Below, piece after piece: positions 53,280 to 62,364 of a stretch of DNA of 64,000 nt. The DNA is taken from assembly GCF_947502895.1 (NCBI RefSeq), contig NZ_CANNBM010000001.1, positions 682,001 through 746,000 of the forward strand, in the 5' to 3' direction. This DNA comes from an uncultured Sulfitobacter sp. (GTDB lineage: Bacteria; Pseudomonadota; Alphaproteobacteria; Rhodobacterales; Rhodobacteraceae). The position numbers were made by a program, and so were the translations under genes. Every line of letters begins with the position of its first letter. The stretch's first letter is position 1. A model generated the notes under the pieces. The model was given only the letters and a program-made list of their open reading frames with translations. It had not been told where the DNA came from and did not search any database.

Positions 53280-54455
53280 TTACTCGGTGATTTTCGACAC
53301 AACGCCCGCGCCGACGGTGCGGCCACCTTCGCGGATCGCGAAGCGCAGGCCCTGCTCCATCGCGATCGGTGCGATCAGCTCAACGTCGAACTTCAGGTTG
53401 TCACCCGGCATAACCATTTCCGTGCCCTCGGGCAGCTGAACAGTACCGGTGACGTCCGTGGTGCGGAAGTAGAACTGTGGACGGTAGTTCGCGAAGAATG
53501 GCGTGTGACGGCCACCCTCTTCCTTGGTCAGGATATACGCCTCGGCCTCGAACTTGGTGTGCGGGTTCACGGACTTGGGCGCGCAAAGCACCTGGCCACG
53601 CTCAACACCCTCACGGTCGATACCGCGCAGCAATGCGCCGATGTTATCGCCTGCCTCACCACGGTCCAGCAGCTTGCGGAACATTTCAACGCCTGTGCAG
53701 GTCGTTGTTTTCGTGTCGCGGATACCCACGATCTCGATGCTGTCGCCCACGTTGATCACGCCACGCTCAACACGGCCAGTCACAACTGTACCACGACCGG
53801 AAATCGAGAATACGTCCTCGACCGGCATCAGGAACGGCTGGTCCACGGCGCGCGCTGGCGTCGGGATGTATTCGTCCACAGCGGCCATCAGTTTCTTGAT
53901 GGATTCTTCGCCGATCGCCTCATCGCGACCTTCCATGGCTGCCAGAGCGGAGCCGGGGATCACAGGAATGTCGTCGCCAGGATACTCATACGAGGACAAC
54001 AGCTCACGGATTTCCATTTCAACCAGTTCGAGCAGCTCGTCATCGTCGACCTGATCAACTTTGTTCATGTAAACAACCATATACGGGATGCCAACCTGAC
54101 GGCCGAGCAGGATGTGCTCACGCGTCTGGGGCATTGGGCCGTCTGCTGCGTTCACAACCAGGATCGCGCCGTCCATCTGCGCTGCACCGGTGATCATGTT
54201 CTTGACGTAGTCCGCGTGGCCCGGGCAATCAACGTGCGCGTAGTGGCGCGCTTCGGTTTCATACTCAACGTGCGCTGTCGAGATCGTGATACCGCGTGCT
54301 TTTTCTTCGGGCGCGCCGTCAATCTGGTCATACGCTTTGAAATCGCCAAAATACTTGGTGATCGCAGCTGTCAGCGTCGTCTTACCGTGGTCAACGTGGC
54401 CAATCGTGCCAATGTTGACGTGCGGTTTGTTACGTTCAAACTTTTCCTTTGCCAT
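53280..54455 (-). CDS. tuf: Elongation factor Tu, copy 2
   Basis: EF-Tu (391 aa), the same protein as the copy at 25.7 kb, with all G motifs intact. The start at 54453-54455 has AAGGG upstream; a longer open frame (41 codons) upstream covers the promoter and is not coding. It occupies the classical tuf-trnW-secE-nusG position, although three genes now lie between tuf2 and tRNA-Trp. Unlike tuf1 it has its own promoter. Confidence 0.98.
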   Translation of the reverse strand: MAKEKFERNKPHVNIGTIGHVDHGKTTLTAAITKYFGDFKAYDQIDGAPEEKARGITISTAHVEYETEARHYAHVDCPGHADYVKNMITGAAQMDGAILVVNAADGPMPQTREHILLGRQVGIPYMVVYMNKVDQVDDDELLELVEMEIRELLSSYEYPGDDIPVIPGSALAAMEGRDEAIGEESIKKLMAAVDEYIPTPARAVDQPFLMPVEDVFSISGRGTVVTGRVERGVINVGDSIEIVGIRDTKTTTCTGVEMFRKLLDRGEAGDNIGALLRGIDREGVERGQVLCAPKSVNPHTKFEAEAYILTKEEGGRHTPFFANYRPQFYFRTTDVTGTVQLPEGTEMVMPGDNLKFDVELIAPIAMEQGLRFAIREGGRTVGAGVVSKITE

Positions 54456-54515
54456 GGTGGGCGCCCTTCCAAAATTCCGTGAGCCCAAAGCGGACCCGTA
54501 TTGCATATGGCGCGC

Positions 54516-54544
54516 GGCATATTTGGTCTGAGGAATAAAATCAA
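54516..54544 (-). promoter_or_regulatory. Candidate promoter of tuf2
   Basis: On the minus strand TTGATT and TATGCC are 17 bp apart in an AT-rich stretch, about 60 bp before the tuf2 start. This is the only AT-rich promoter-like sequence in the 145-bp gap after the lipoprotein gene. Confidence 0.5.
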
Positions 54545-54600
54545 GCGGCTCTTGCAGCCTGTGCGCAGTTTCATGCACAAGCGTGCAGCCATGGCGCAGC

Positions 54601-55209
54601 CTAGTCGCCTACGGCTGCTGTTCCATCACTGTCATCAGGCACCGCAGTCGCGACACCCTCGTTAAACCAGCCCTTTTCGGCGTTCTGTTTTACCAAGAAC
54701 GTCTCGATCTGTTTAACGGCATTCTGGCTTAGATTCTTGAACTGCTCTTCTGCTGATTTGGTATAGCCCGATCCCACAAGCGGCCCTTGGTCGAGTGATT
54801 CCAATACGGTGATCTGGTGCGCTTTGGAGGTAAGCTTTTTATTCTTGGCATCGTCCCAAACAGTGATGCGTATAATCATTGCTGATTTGGGTGCGGCCAC
54901 TACAGGTACGCCCGGAGGGGCGAGGAAATAACTCTCGATCGAGATGCCGAAGTGATAGAGACGCGCGCCCTCATAGCGGTCAAACCGCTCGGCCACAGCC
55001 TCCTGCAGCATCTTTTTCATGACTTCTGTATCAAGCGTACGGCCCAGCGGGACCTTTTGCACCTTGGGCGCGACAACAATGTTATGGCCGAGGTTAAAAT
55101 CGCCCAGCGGCACGGCGGCCTTGCCGAGATCAGCCGCTCCATTACAGGCTGCGACACTCAGCCCCAGCAGCATCATACCAAAAACGCGTAACAAACTGAT
55201 CCGACCCAT
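54601..55209 (-). CDS. Envelope lipoprotein upstream of tuf2
   Basis: 202 aa. Sec-type lipoprotein signal MGRISLLRVFGMMLLGLSVAAC with lipobox Cys22. The mature domain includes KVPLGRTLDTEVMKKMLQEAVAERFDRYEGARLYHFGISIESYFLAPPGVPVVAAPKSAMIIRITVWDDAKNKKL, then SLDQGPLVGSGYTKSAEEQFKNLSQNAVKQIETFLVKQN, a pattern seen in envelope lipoproteins whose role is unknown. GAGGAGA precedes the ATG. It is divergent from the P450 gene and 145 bp before tuf2. No sequence similarity by eye to the lipoprotein before tuf1. Confidence 0.75.
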   Translation of the reverse strand: MGRISLLRVFGMMLLGLSVAACNGAADLGKAAVPLGDFNLGHNIVVAPKVQKVPLGRTLDTEVMKKMLQEAVAERFDRYEGARLYHFGISIESYFLAPPGVPVVAAPKSAMIIRITVWDDAKNKKLTSKAHQITVLESLDQGPLVGSGYTKSAEEQFKNLSQNAVKQIETFLVKQNAEKGWFNEGVATAVPDDSDGTAAVGD

Positions 55210-55336
55210 CACGCCGCTCTCCTCACTGTTTGCCCTGCGATACCGCATGGCTGAAGGCGGTGCAATGCACGCGCGCGTGTTGGCAAAAGCGCAGCGCCAG
55301 ACTAGGTTAGCGGCAAGCCCAGCGAAAGGCACCCGA

Positions 55337-56689
55337 ATGCCACCACTTGATCCCCCTGTCCGTGCGCCCCTGATCAACTACAACCCCGGTATTTTGAAAT
55401 CTCTCAGCAACCTGCGGGATAACGTACTGTTGGCGATTCCCGAACAAGCGCTGGAGCAGCCAATATACTCGGGCCAGACATTCACCCGCTGGCATATGGT
55501 AATGGAGCCGCAGGCCATTCGCGAGATCCTACTCGAAAAACTGGATAATTATCCAAAGTCGAATGTCACCAAAGCGCTGCTTAACCCCGCTATCGGATCA
55601 TCTCTGTTCATTGCCGAGGGTGCCCATTGGCGTTGGCAACGGCGGGCGGCGGCCCCTGCCTTTGCCCACCGTACCGTTAGCGCATTGGCCCCTGTAATGA
55701 GCAGTGCCGCAGAGCGGACCTGCGACCGCATCGCCGCCGCTGGACCGCGTGCAGTGGACGTCGCGCAGGAAATGGTGACGGCCACCTTTGATGTAATCGC
55801 CGACGTGACATTCTCGGGCGATGATATGATGGACCGCACCGCCGTTCACGATGCTATAGACGGATATATCAGCGAGGCAGGCCGCGTCAGTGTCATGGAT
55901 ATTCTCGGCCTTCCCGCATGGATACCACGGCCAGGCCGCGCACATGCGCTCAAACAACTGGACGTAACCAAAGAGGCTGCCGATGCCGCGATTGAGCGGC
56001 GACATGCACGCGGGACCAGTGACGTGCCAGACCTGCTGGACCTGTTGCTGGCTGCCGAAGACCCCAAGTCAGGCCGTACGATGACTACGGCCGAGTTGCG
56101 CGACAATTTACTAACCTTCATCGTCGCAGGGCATGAAACCACGGCGCAAACACTCGCGTGGGCACTGTATCTGATGGGGTATGACACCGATGCACAGGAC
56201 CGCGCCCGCGCCGAGGCGCAAGCCGCTTTGCAAGGGCGCGCGGCCACGGCAGACGATCTGGCAAACCTTCCCTATATCCGCCGCGTCATTGACGAAACAC
56301 TCAGGCTCTATCCAGCCGGAGGGCTACTGTCGCGCACAGCACTGACCGAGGATACGCTGTGCGGCACAGAGATCAAGCCAGGTGATACGGTTATGATACC
56401 TGTCTATGCCTTGGGGCGGCACCGCGATCTGTGGGAGGATCCTGATGCCTTCAATCCCGACCGGTTCGAAGACCGTAAGGCGATTGACCGCTTTGCCTAC
56501 CTGCCCTTCGGTGACGGGCCGCGCATCTGCATCGGCGCGTCCTTCGCCCTGCAAGAAGCGGTCATTATCCTTGCGACGCTCCTGTCGCGCTTCCGGTTTT
56601 CAGCCGTGCAAGGCCGCACACCAGAGCCAAAGATGATCATCACACTGCGCCCCGATGGCGGAGTCTGGATGACGGCAGAACCTGTCTAG
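55337..56689 (+). CDS. Cytochrome P450
   Basis: 450 aa soluble P450. I-helix oxygen-activation motif AGHETT (264-269), ExxR at Glu320-Arg323, PERF-like NPDRFEDR near 373-380, and haem-binding FGDGPRICIG with Cys398. The ATG at 55337 has AAAGG eight bases upstream; the frame is open 106 codons further but overlaps the lipoprotein gene on the other strand. No N-terminal membrane anchor. No redox partner is adjacent. The general pattern resembles fatty-acid or terpenoid hydroxylases, but the substrate is not evident. It converges with the M48 peptidase gene (4-bp overlap). Confidence 0.92.
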   Translation: MPPLDPPVRAPLINYNPGILKSLSNLRDNVLLAIPEQALEQPIYSGQTFTRWHMVMEPQAIREILLEKLDNYPKSNVTKALLNPAIGSSLFIAEGAHWRWQRRAAAPAFAHRTVSALAPVMSSAAERTCDRIAAAGPRAVDVAQEMVTATFDVIADVTFSGDDMMDRTAVHDAIDGYISEAGRVSVMDILGLPAWIPRPGRAHALKQLDVTKEAADAAIERRHARGTSDVPDLLDLLLAAEDPKSGRTMTTAELRDNLLTFIVAGHETTAQTLAWALYLMGYDTDAQDRARAEAQAALQGRAATADDLANLPYIRRVIDETLRLYPAGGLLSRTALTEDTLCGTEIKPGDTVMIPVYALGRHRDLWEDPDAFNPDRFEDRKAIDRFAYLPFGDGPRICIGASFALQEAVIILATLLSRFRFSAVQGRTPEPKMIITLRPDGGVWMTAEPV

Positions 56690-57894
56690 TCAAGCGGCGG
56701 CGGCAATAGAATTTCAGGTGCCAGCGGATCGTTGTCGCAGACGGTTTTCAACGCGTCCCATTCCGCATCTGTTACGATGTCGCCATATCTCTTGTCGTCC
56801 TGCGCCGCCGCGCGGGAAGCGTAAATGCGGCTGGTCAGGGTCGGGTGACTGACAAAATGCGATACGATCCCATCCGTGTCGCCGTACTCATCACGCAGTC
56901 TTTCGAACATATCACCAAGAGCTGCCGGCGACACGCCCGCTTCCTCGAGTGCGCTATAGGCGTAGACATCGGCCCCAGCCTCGGCGCTTTGGGCATAGTT
57001 AGCACTGATCAATTGCTCGGTCAGGAACAGCACCGCCGCACCGCCTGCAAAATCACCGAACAACAGACCAAGAATACCGATGCTACCGGCAGAGCGCAGC
57101 GCGTGGCGGGTCGGATCGCGGTTGACCACATGGCCTACTTCGTGCGCCAGCACAGCGGCGATTTCATTAGGGCTCTGGGCTGCGTCGATCATGCCGCGGA
57201 AAAACACGATATACCCACCGGGCAGGGCAAAGGCATTCACCATCTCATGATCCAGCACGAACACGGTATAATTGTCGGCGTTTTCCGCACCCACGAACGA
57301 GACCAGCATGTTGTCCAGCGCCGTCAGCCCTTGGGCGCTGTCACAGGTTGGCAATGGCGGCAGACCAGTGCCCGCCAGTGCCTGACGGATTTGCGCAAAA
57401 GTCGCCTCGCCCAGCGCGCGTTCGCCCGCAGGCGGCACGAAGGTCGCAAGACGGTCAGCCAGCAGTGGCACCAGCACACCAATCTGCACAGCAACCGCCG
57501 CCATCGCACCAAAGGCCCAAGCCGCCAGCCGCCCGCGCCCCTTGGGCGGGGCAGAATGGCGCAGATTTGGCATGGTGCGCAGCACAGTCGGATCAGACAG
57601 ATGCAACCGCGCCAACTGATCACCTGTCCAACGCAGGATGACCCCCTCTTTTCCGGCGGTGTCATCCAGCTGCCTGATTTCATCCAGCGGCCAACGCACC
57701 CCCACCGCAGGACTATCGGGCAGGCCAATTTCCAGCATCCGCGCCTGCGTATCCACCATCAGCGTCACGCTGCGCGGCAGGGGCGTATCCCCGTCGAAAT
57801 ATGCGCTGTGGCGGCCGTTATAGACGCGCCCGTTCGGGCGGTTCGGCTCTGCTGTTTCCAGCGACACGGGCGGCAGATCGGGCGGCATGCTCAT
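56686..57894 (-). CDS. M48-family membrane metallopeptidase
   Basis: 402 aa. A cytoplasmic N-terminal domain (1-120) precedes a membrane segment (about 122-146); the peptidase domain has the zinc motif HEVGH (His251, Glu252, His255) and the third ligand Glu305 in SAEAGADVY, with a second hydrophobic stretch (about 273-292). This matches HtpX/Oma1-type M48 peptidases that degrade damaged membrane or periplasmic proteins. The ATG overlaps the stop of the DUF898 gene by 4 bases, so it is translationally coupled and transcribed with parC and DUF898. Confidence 0.9.
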   Translation of the reverse strand: MSMPPDLPPVSLETAEPNRPNGRVYNGRHSAYFDGDTPLPRSVTLMVDTQARMLEIGLPDSPAVGVRWPLDEIRQLDDTAGKEGVILRWTGDQLARLHLSDPTVLRTMPNLRHSAPPKGRGRLAAWAFGAMAAVAVQIGVLVPLLADRLATFVPPAGERALGEATFAQIRQALAGTGLPPLPTCDSAQGLTALDNMLVSFVGAENADNYTVFVLDHEMVNAFALPGGYIVFFRGMIDAAQSPNEIAAVLAHEVGHVVNRDPTRHALRSAGSIGILGLLFGDFAGGAAVLFLTEQLISANYAQSAEAGADVYAYSALEEAGVSPAALGDMFERLRDEYGDTDGIVSHFVSHPTLTSRIYASRAAAQDDKRYGDIVTDAEWDALKTVCDNDPLAPEILLPPPLD

Positions 57895-59228
57895 ATCGCG
57901 GCCCCCAGATCCAGCGCCTCGGCAAAGCCTTCGGCCTCGGCAAATTCATCGCGGGCACGCTGGCTGACATCGCTGAGGCCAACCACATTATGCAGGCTGA
58001 GCGTTATAGCCATGTGCCGCATGAGCGGGAAGGTCACGAAGACATGGTGCAGCACGCCCCAGAACAAAAACACTGACAAATAAAGCAGCGCGATAATGAC
58101 CACAGACAGCCATTGCGGCAGATCACCCAGCGGATCGCCCGTGCCGATCTGCGCCTCAAGAATCGCATCAGGCCCCAACAGCGCAAAGGCCACACCAACA
58201 ATGCCGACAATTCCGAACACCAAAATGGTGTAGGCGATCGTCGTGCCCAGCACATAGATCATGGAAATGCGCAGCCCTTTGAGCTTAGAGCGCATCTGCA
58301 CCCCCTCGGCATGCTTGTGATCGGCCAAAATACGTTTGGTGACAAACCGGTAATGCACCGCGCCATAGATAAGCAGCATCGTGACAGGGATGAACAAGAA
58401 CAGACGTTGGGGCGCTGTCCAGTCAAACGGCATATAGCCCAGATCAATCGCAGCCCCCATGCTACCCAGCAAATCATCCAGCGGCGCATCACTTTGCGGG
58501 ATCAACGGCTGCAGCCACACCAGCCAAACTGCCAACAAAAACACAAGCACCACCCCCAAAGCAAATGGCCCTGCAGCGCGGTACAGCATGGTCCAACGCC
58601 CCCCTTGCACCAGTTTGGCTGAGCCAAAGAACGTACGATCCGTCTTATACTTCTCCAGATAAAACGTCATACGCGGCCAGAGCAGACCTGCCGTACAGAT
58701 TGTGATGATCCAATGCACCAGCGCACGCCACGCATAGCCCCACGCGCCTTTCTCAAGGCCGAACCGCACCCCCCGCCAGCGCGTGCGGCCCAGCACATAG
58801 CGCCTTGCGCGATATTGCGCGTAGAACCAGATCGGGATCACGCCCAGCACGCTACCGAAATATCCGATGAACGAGCTCTGGAATAACGAGAAGCTGGCGA
58901 ACATAAGCAGCAGGTTCACAATGCCTATGTAGAAGGTCAGGATCACCACCGCGATAAAGAACCCCAGCAGCTTTTCCCAAGGATCACCGACATATTCCAG
59001 TGGGTGCCCCCCAGGCCGGATCGACGACCAATACCAGCGACGCAGACGCGTCTTCATCCAAAACCTGTAGAAACCAAGGCTGAGCACTGTCCAAAAGCCC
59101 GTTTTCAGCGCGAGCCAGAACAGCGCGGATCGGTTGCCGACAAACCAGACACCCAGCCCGTGTGTCGGGACGGGCGGCGGGGCCGCAACGGCCTGCGGCA
59201 ATGCCGGCTCAGGTAAACTTGTTGTCAC
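57891..59228 (-). CDS. DUF898 (YjgN-like) membrane protein
   Basis: About 445 aa with some eight hydrophobic segments and the DUF898 patterns: GFWTVLSLGFYRFWMKTRLRRWYWSSIRPGGHPLEYVGDPWEKLLGFF, AQYRARRYVLGRTRWRGVRFGLEKGAWGYAW, and the second half starting FKTDRTFFGSAKLVQGG (KYKTDRTFFG). Function unknown. Start assignment is tentative: the GTG at 59226-59228 overlaps parC by 20 bases, without a strong ribosome binding site, and the open frame continues into parC. Operon order is parC, DUF898, M48 peptidase, with ATGA overlap to the latter; pairing of DUF898 with M48 suggests envelope maintenance. Confidence 0.82.
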   Translation of the reverse strand: MTTSLPEPALPQAVAAPPPVPTHGLGVWFVGNRSALFWLALKTGFWTVLSLGFYRFWMKTRLRRWYWSSIRPGGHPLEYVGDPWEKLLGFFIAVVILTFYIGIVNLLLMFASFSLFQSSFIGYFGSVLGVIPIWFYAQYRARRYVLGRTRWRGVRFGLEKGAWGYAWRALVHWIITICTAGLLWPRMTFYLEKYKTDRTFFGSAKLVQGGRWTMLYRAAGPFALGVVLVFLLAVWLVWLQPLIPQSDAPLDDLLGSMGAAIDLGYMPFDWTAPQRLFLFIPVTMLLIYGAVHYRFVTKRILADHKHAEGVQMRSKLKGLRISMIYVLGTTIAYTILVFGIVGIVGVAFALLGPDAILEAQIGTGDPLGDLPQWLSVVIIALLYLSVFLFWGVLHHVFVTFPLMRHMAITLSLHNVVGLSDVSQRARDEFAEAEGFAEALDLGAAI

Positions 59229-61512
59229 GCGGGAAGCCACGTGGCGCCATGCGGCCTGCACTGGCACGCTTGCCAGTCCATTCCTCCAGCGCCGTCTCGG
59301 TGCGGGTGCGCCCCGCAGGATCAAGCCAGCTGAGCCCGTCCGCGCGGGTAAAGGTAATGGCATCGGACAGGCCGCCATCTTTGTACTTTTGCATCCGCAC
59401 GCCTTTGCCGCGGCCCATTTCGGGCAGTTCGTCCAGACCAAAGACCAACACCTTGCGGTTCTCGCCCACGGCAGCCACGCTATCGCCTGTGACAGGTTTG
59501 CAGATCAGCGCACGGGTCTCACTGCGCACATTCAGCACCTGCTTGCCAGACCGCGTCTGCGCGACAACATCCGCCTCTGGCACGATGAAACCATCGCCCG
59601 CGCTGGACGCGACCAGCAGCTTGCCTTCTGGTTTGTGGATAAACAGGTCAACGATCTGCACTTCATTGGGCAGATCAACCATCAGGCGCAGCGGTTCTCC
59701 CATACCGCGCCCACCGGGCAGGTTGGCGGCAGAGACAGTGTAGAACCGTCCGTTACTGCCAAAGGCCAGCAAACGGTCCGTCGTCTCGGCATGGAACACA
59801 AATCGCGAACTGTCGCCATCTTTGAACTTCAACTCGCGCGCCAGATCGATGTGGCCCGTCATCGCGCGAATCCAGCCCATTTCCGAGCAGACAACAGTGA
59901 TCGGCTCACGGTCTATCATCGCTTCCAGAGGCACATCCTCTATCTCACCCGCTTCGGCGAATGTCGTACGGCGCGCGCCGCCTGCGTAGGCTTTGCCGAA
60001 CTGCTTTTTCGTCTCGCGCAGCTGATCGGTGATGCTGTCCCACTGCAGGCTTTCGTTCTCCAACAGATCCTCAAGGCCCGCGCGTTCTTCCATCAACTCG
60101 GACTGTTCGCGCAACAATTCCAGCTCTTCGAGGCGGCGCAAGCTGCGCAGGCGCATGTTCAGAATCGCTTCGGCCTGCACCTCCGAAAGCTCGCCCTCAC
60201 CAGCGCCGGGCGAGACATAGTCCTTTTCGTCCATGGCGCGGACGTGGGTTTTGCCCCAGTCCTCGCGCATCAAGGCCGCTTTGGGCTCATCATCGTAGCG
60301 GATGATGTCGATCACGCGGTCAAGGTTCAGGAAGGCAACGATAAAGCCTTCTAGCACTTCAAGGCGATGATCGATCTTTTCCAGACGGTGGCGCGAGCGG
60401 CGCTCCAGCACTTCGCGGCGATGATCAAGAAAGGCGCGCAGCACTTCCTTCATCGAACAAACCTTCGGCGTAACCCCATCAATCAACACGTTCATGTTGA
60501 GCGAAAAGCGCACTTCGAGATCGGAAGCGCGGAACATCATGCCCATCAGAACTTCGGGATCGACGTTCTTGCTGCGCGGTTCCAGCACCATGCGCACGTC
60601 TTCGGCACTCTCGTCGCGCACATCTGCAAGAATGGGAATTTTCTTGGTCTGGATGGCCTCGGCAATCTTTTCGATCAGCTTGGATTTCTGCACCTGATAG
60701 GGAATCTCAGTCACGACGATCTGCCATTGCCCTCGGCCAAGGTCCTCGACCTCCCAACGACAGCGAAGACGGAAACCACCTTTACCGGTGCGATATGCAG
60801 CAGCGATATTCTCGGGCGGCTCCACAATCACCCCACCCGTCGGAAAATCCGGCCCCGGCACGTAGTTGAGCAGCGTATCATCACGCGCGTCTGGTGATTT
60901 AATCAGGTGGATACAGGCATCACACAGCTCGGATATATTGTGCGGCGGAATATTCGTCGCCATGCCCACCGCAATACCGGAGGAGCCATTGGCCAGCAGG
61001 TTCGGGAATTGTGCAGGCAAGACGGATGGTTCTGTCAGACGGCCATCGTAGTTGTCGCGGAAATCCACGACGTTCTCGGACAACCCTTCCAGCATCGCCT
61101 CGGCAACGGCAGTCATCCGCGCTTCGGTATATCGGGATGCGGCGGGATTATCGCCATCAATGTTGCCAAAGTTGCCCTGCCCGTCCACCAGCGGATAGCG
61201 GACGTTGAAATCCTGTGCCAGGCGCGCCATCGCGTCATAAATCGCGGCATCGCCGTGCGGGTGGAAATCCCCCATCGTATCGCCACTGATCTTGGCAGAT
61301 TTGAGAAACCCACCGGTCGAGTTGAGGCGCAGACGGCTCATCGCGTAGAGAATGCGACGATGTACAGGTTTTAACCCGTCCCGCGCATCGGGCAGCGCGC
61401 GGTGCATGATCGTGCTCAACGCATAGGTCAAATACCGATCCCCTAACGCGACGCGCAGCGGCTCGAATGTTTCTTCATGGCGCGGTGGAGTAGGTTTTTT
61501 GGTGTCTGACAT
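59209..61512 (-). CDS. parC: DNA topoisomerase IV subunit A
   Basis: ParC (767 aa) breaks and rejoins DNA to decatenate chromosomes. The N-terminal PDARDGLKPVHRRILYAM, the quinolone region GDFHPHGDAAIYDAM and the catalytic Tyr128 in ASRYTEARMT are present; the C-terminal beta-pinwheel starts about residue 500. In the quinolone region the position equivalent to E. coli Ser80 is Ala89 and that of Glu84 is Asp93, a natural form, not evidence of resistance. No parE nearby. Confidence 0.97.
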   Translation of the reverse strand: MSDTKKPTPPRHEETFEPLRVALGDRYLTYALSTIMHRALPDARDGLKPVHRRILYAMSRLRLNSTGGFLKSAKISGDTMGDFHPHGDAAIYDAMARLAQDFNVRYPLVDGQGNFGNIDGDNPAASRYTEARMTAVAEAMLEGLSENVVDFRDNYDGRLTEPSVLPAQFPNLLANGSSGIAVGMATNIPPHNISELCDACIHLIKSPDARDDTLLNYVPGPDFPTGGVIVEPPENIAAAYRTGKGGFRLRCRWEVEDLGRGQWQIVVTEIPYQVQKSKLIEKIAEAIQTKKIPILADVRDESAEDVRMVLEPRSKNVDPEVLMGMMFRASDLEVRFSLNMNVLIDGVTPKVCSMKEVLRAFLDHRREVLERRSRHRLEKIDHRLEVLEGFIVAFLNLDRVIDIIRYDDEPKAALMREDWGKTHVRAMDEKDYVSPGAGEGELSEVQAEAILNMRLRSLRRLEELELLREQSELMEERAGLEDLLENESLQWDSITDQLRETKKQFGKAYAGGARRTTFAEAGEIEDVPLEAMIDREPITVVCSEMGWIRAMTGHIDLARELKFKDGDSSRFVFHAETTDRLLAFGSNGRFYTVSAANLPGGRGMGEPLRLMVDLPNEVQIVDLFIHKPEGKLLVASSAGDGFIVPEADVVAQTRSGKQVLNVRSETRALICKPVTGDSVAAVGENRKVLVFGLDELPEMGRGKGVRMQKYKDGGLSDAITFTRADGLSWLDPAGRTRTETALEEWTGKRASAGRMAPRGFPRDNKFT

Positions 61513-61708
61513 ATCGCGTGTTTAGCTGCGCATCGGCAGGCCGACAAGCGCCTGCTGCGCGAAAAGCGCATCCACCATGCGACACCGTGTCATTCCTGTG
61601 ACGTGTCTAGATTATTCATTTTCCCCCTAAAAAGGAATCGTTTTGTTTGTTAGAGAGGTGCGGGGGAAGCCTGTTTGGTGGCTTCATTGGTTTGCGGGAG
61701 TTGCCGGC

Positions 61709-62290
61709 GTGAAAACATTTATACTACTTACATTCGGCTTTTTGGGTTTTGCCTTTTATGAAATGAGCGGCGGGTCCGACTTTGAACCTGCAAGCGCTCG
61801 TCTGGCGGCCGCCGAGCCACAAGAAGCAGTAACCGCATCCGTGCAGCCCGTGGCAGAGACTCCTGCCGAAGAAGCTGTTATCAACACCGCTTCCATCACA
61901 AAAATCGACAGCACCCCCAGCGTGACCCGCGTCGCCTTGAACCTGACCAACGTAACCAACGCCGCAGCCGAAGCGACACAGCCTGAGACGATTGCCAGCA
62001 CCGCGACCGTTCTGGACAGCGCCGATACGCCACAGATCATTCTGCCCAGCCTGATCGCCACAACCTCGTCTTCCGATGGAACCGAGGTTAACCGCGACAT
62101 TCGCACTGTATCGGGCAACCGCGTGAACGTGCGGGGTGGTCCCTCCACCAACTACGGCATCGTCAGCAGACTGACCCGCGGCGAGGAAGTGCAGATCCTC
62201 GAAGATAACGGCGAAGGATGGGTGCGCATGCGCCCCGTTGACGGCGGCGAAAGCGGCTGGATGGCCGATTTCTTGCTCACCTCCGGCTGA
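61709..62290 (+). CDS. Membrane-anchored bacterial SH3-domain protein
   Basis: About 193 aa. A single N-terminal membrane helix (VKTFILLTFGFLGFAFYEMSGG), a long Ala/Thr/Glu linker and a C-terminal SH3b domain (VSGNRVNVRGGPSTNYGIVSRLTRGEEVQILEDNGEGWVRMRPVDGGESGWMADFLL), which in other proteins binds cell-wall or acts in peptidoglycan enzymes. The GTG at 61709 (GGGAG nine bases upstream) is the family-like start; a TTG 22 codons upstream with AAGGA is an alternative. It is divergent from parC and ends before a strong hairpin. Confidence 0.8.
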   Translation: MKTFILLTFGFLGFAFYEMSGGSDFEPASARLAAAEPQEAVTASVQPVAETPAEEAVINTASITKIDSTPSVTRVALNLTNVTNAAAEATQPETIASTATVLDSADTPQIILPSLIATTSSSDGTEVNRDIRTVSGNRVNVRGGPSTNYGIVSRLTRGEEVQILEDNGEGWVRMRPVDGGESGWMADFLLTSG

Positions 62291-62334
62291 TCCGCACACC
62301 TGCGATTGCAAACCCGCGCAAAACAGCGCATCTG

Positions 62335-62363
62335 AGGCCTCGTTCACCCGCGAGGCCTTTTTT
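62335..62363 (+). terminator. Terminator overlapping the SDR gene start
   Basis: Stem AGGCCTCG/CGAGGCCT followed by TTTTTT on the plus strand, one base before the ATG of the next gene. The only Shine-Dalgarno-like sequence for that gene (GAGG) lies in the stem's second arm. Confidence 0.8.
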
Positions 62364-62364
62364 C

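Larger units (their letters stand above)
53202..54458. repeat. Duplicated tuf block, copy 2
   Basis: Identical partner of 25587-26843: whole tuf gene, terminator and 78 bp of 3' flank, three bases before the ATG. The flanks beyond differ completely (here a hexapeptide acetyltransferase on one side and a promoter with lipoprotein on the other). Confidence 0.9.

Noticed and set aside
59680..61500. Quinolone resistance from Ala and Asp at the ParC hot-spot positions
   Set aside because: These residues probably represent the natural alphaproteobacterial form; sequence alone gives no evidence of selected resistance.
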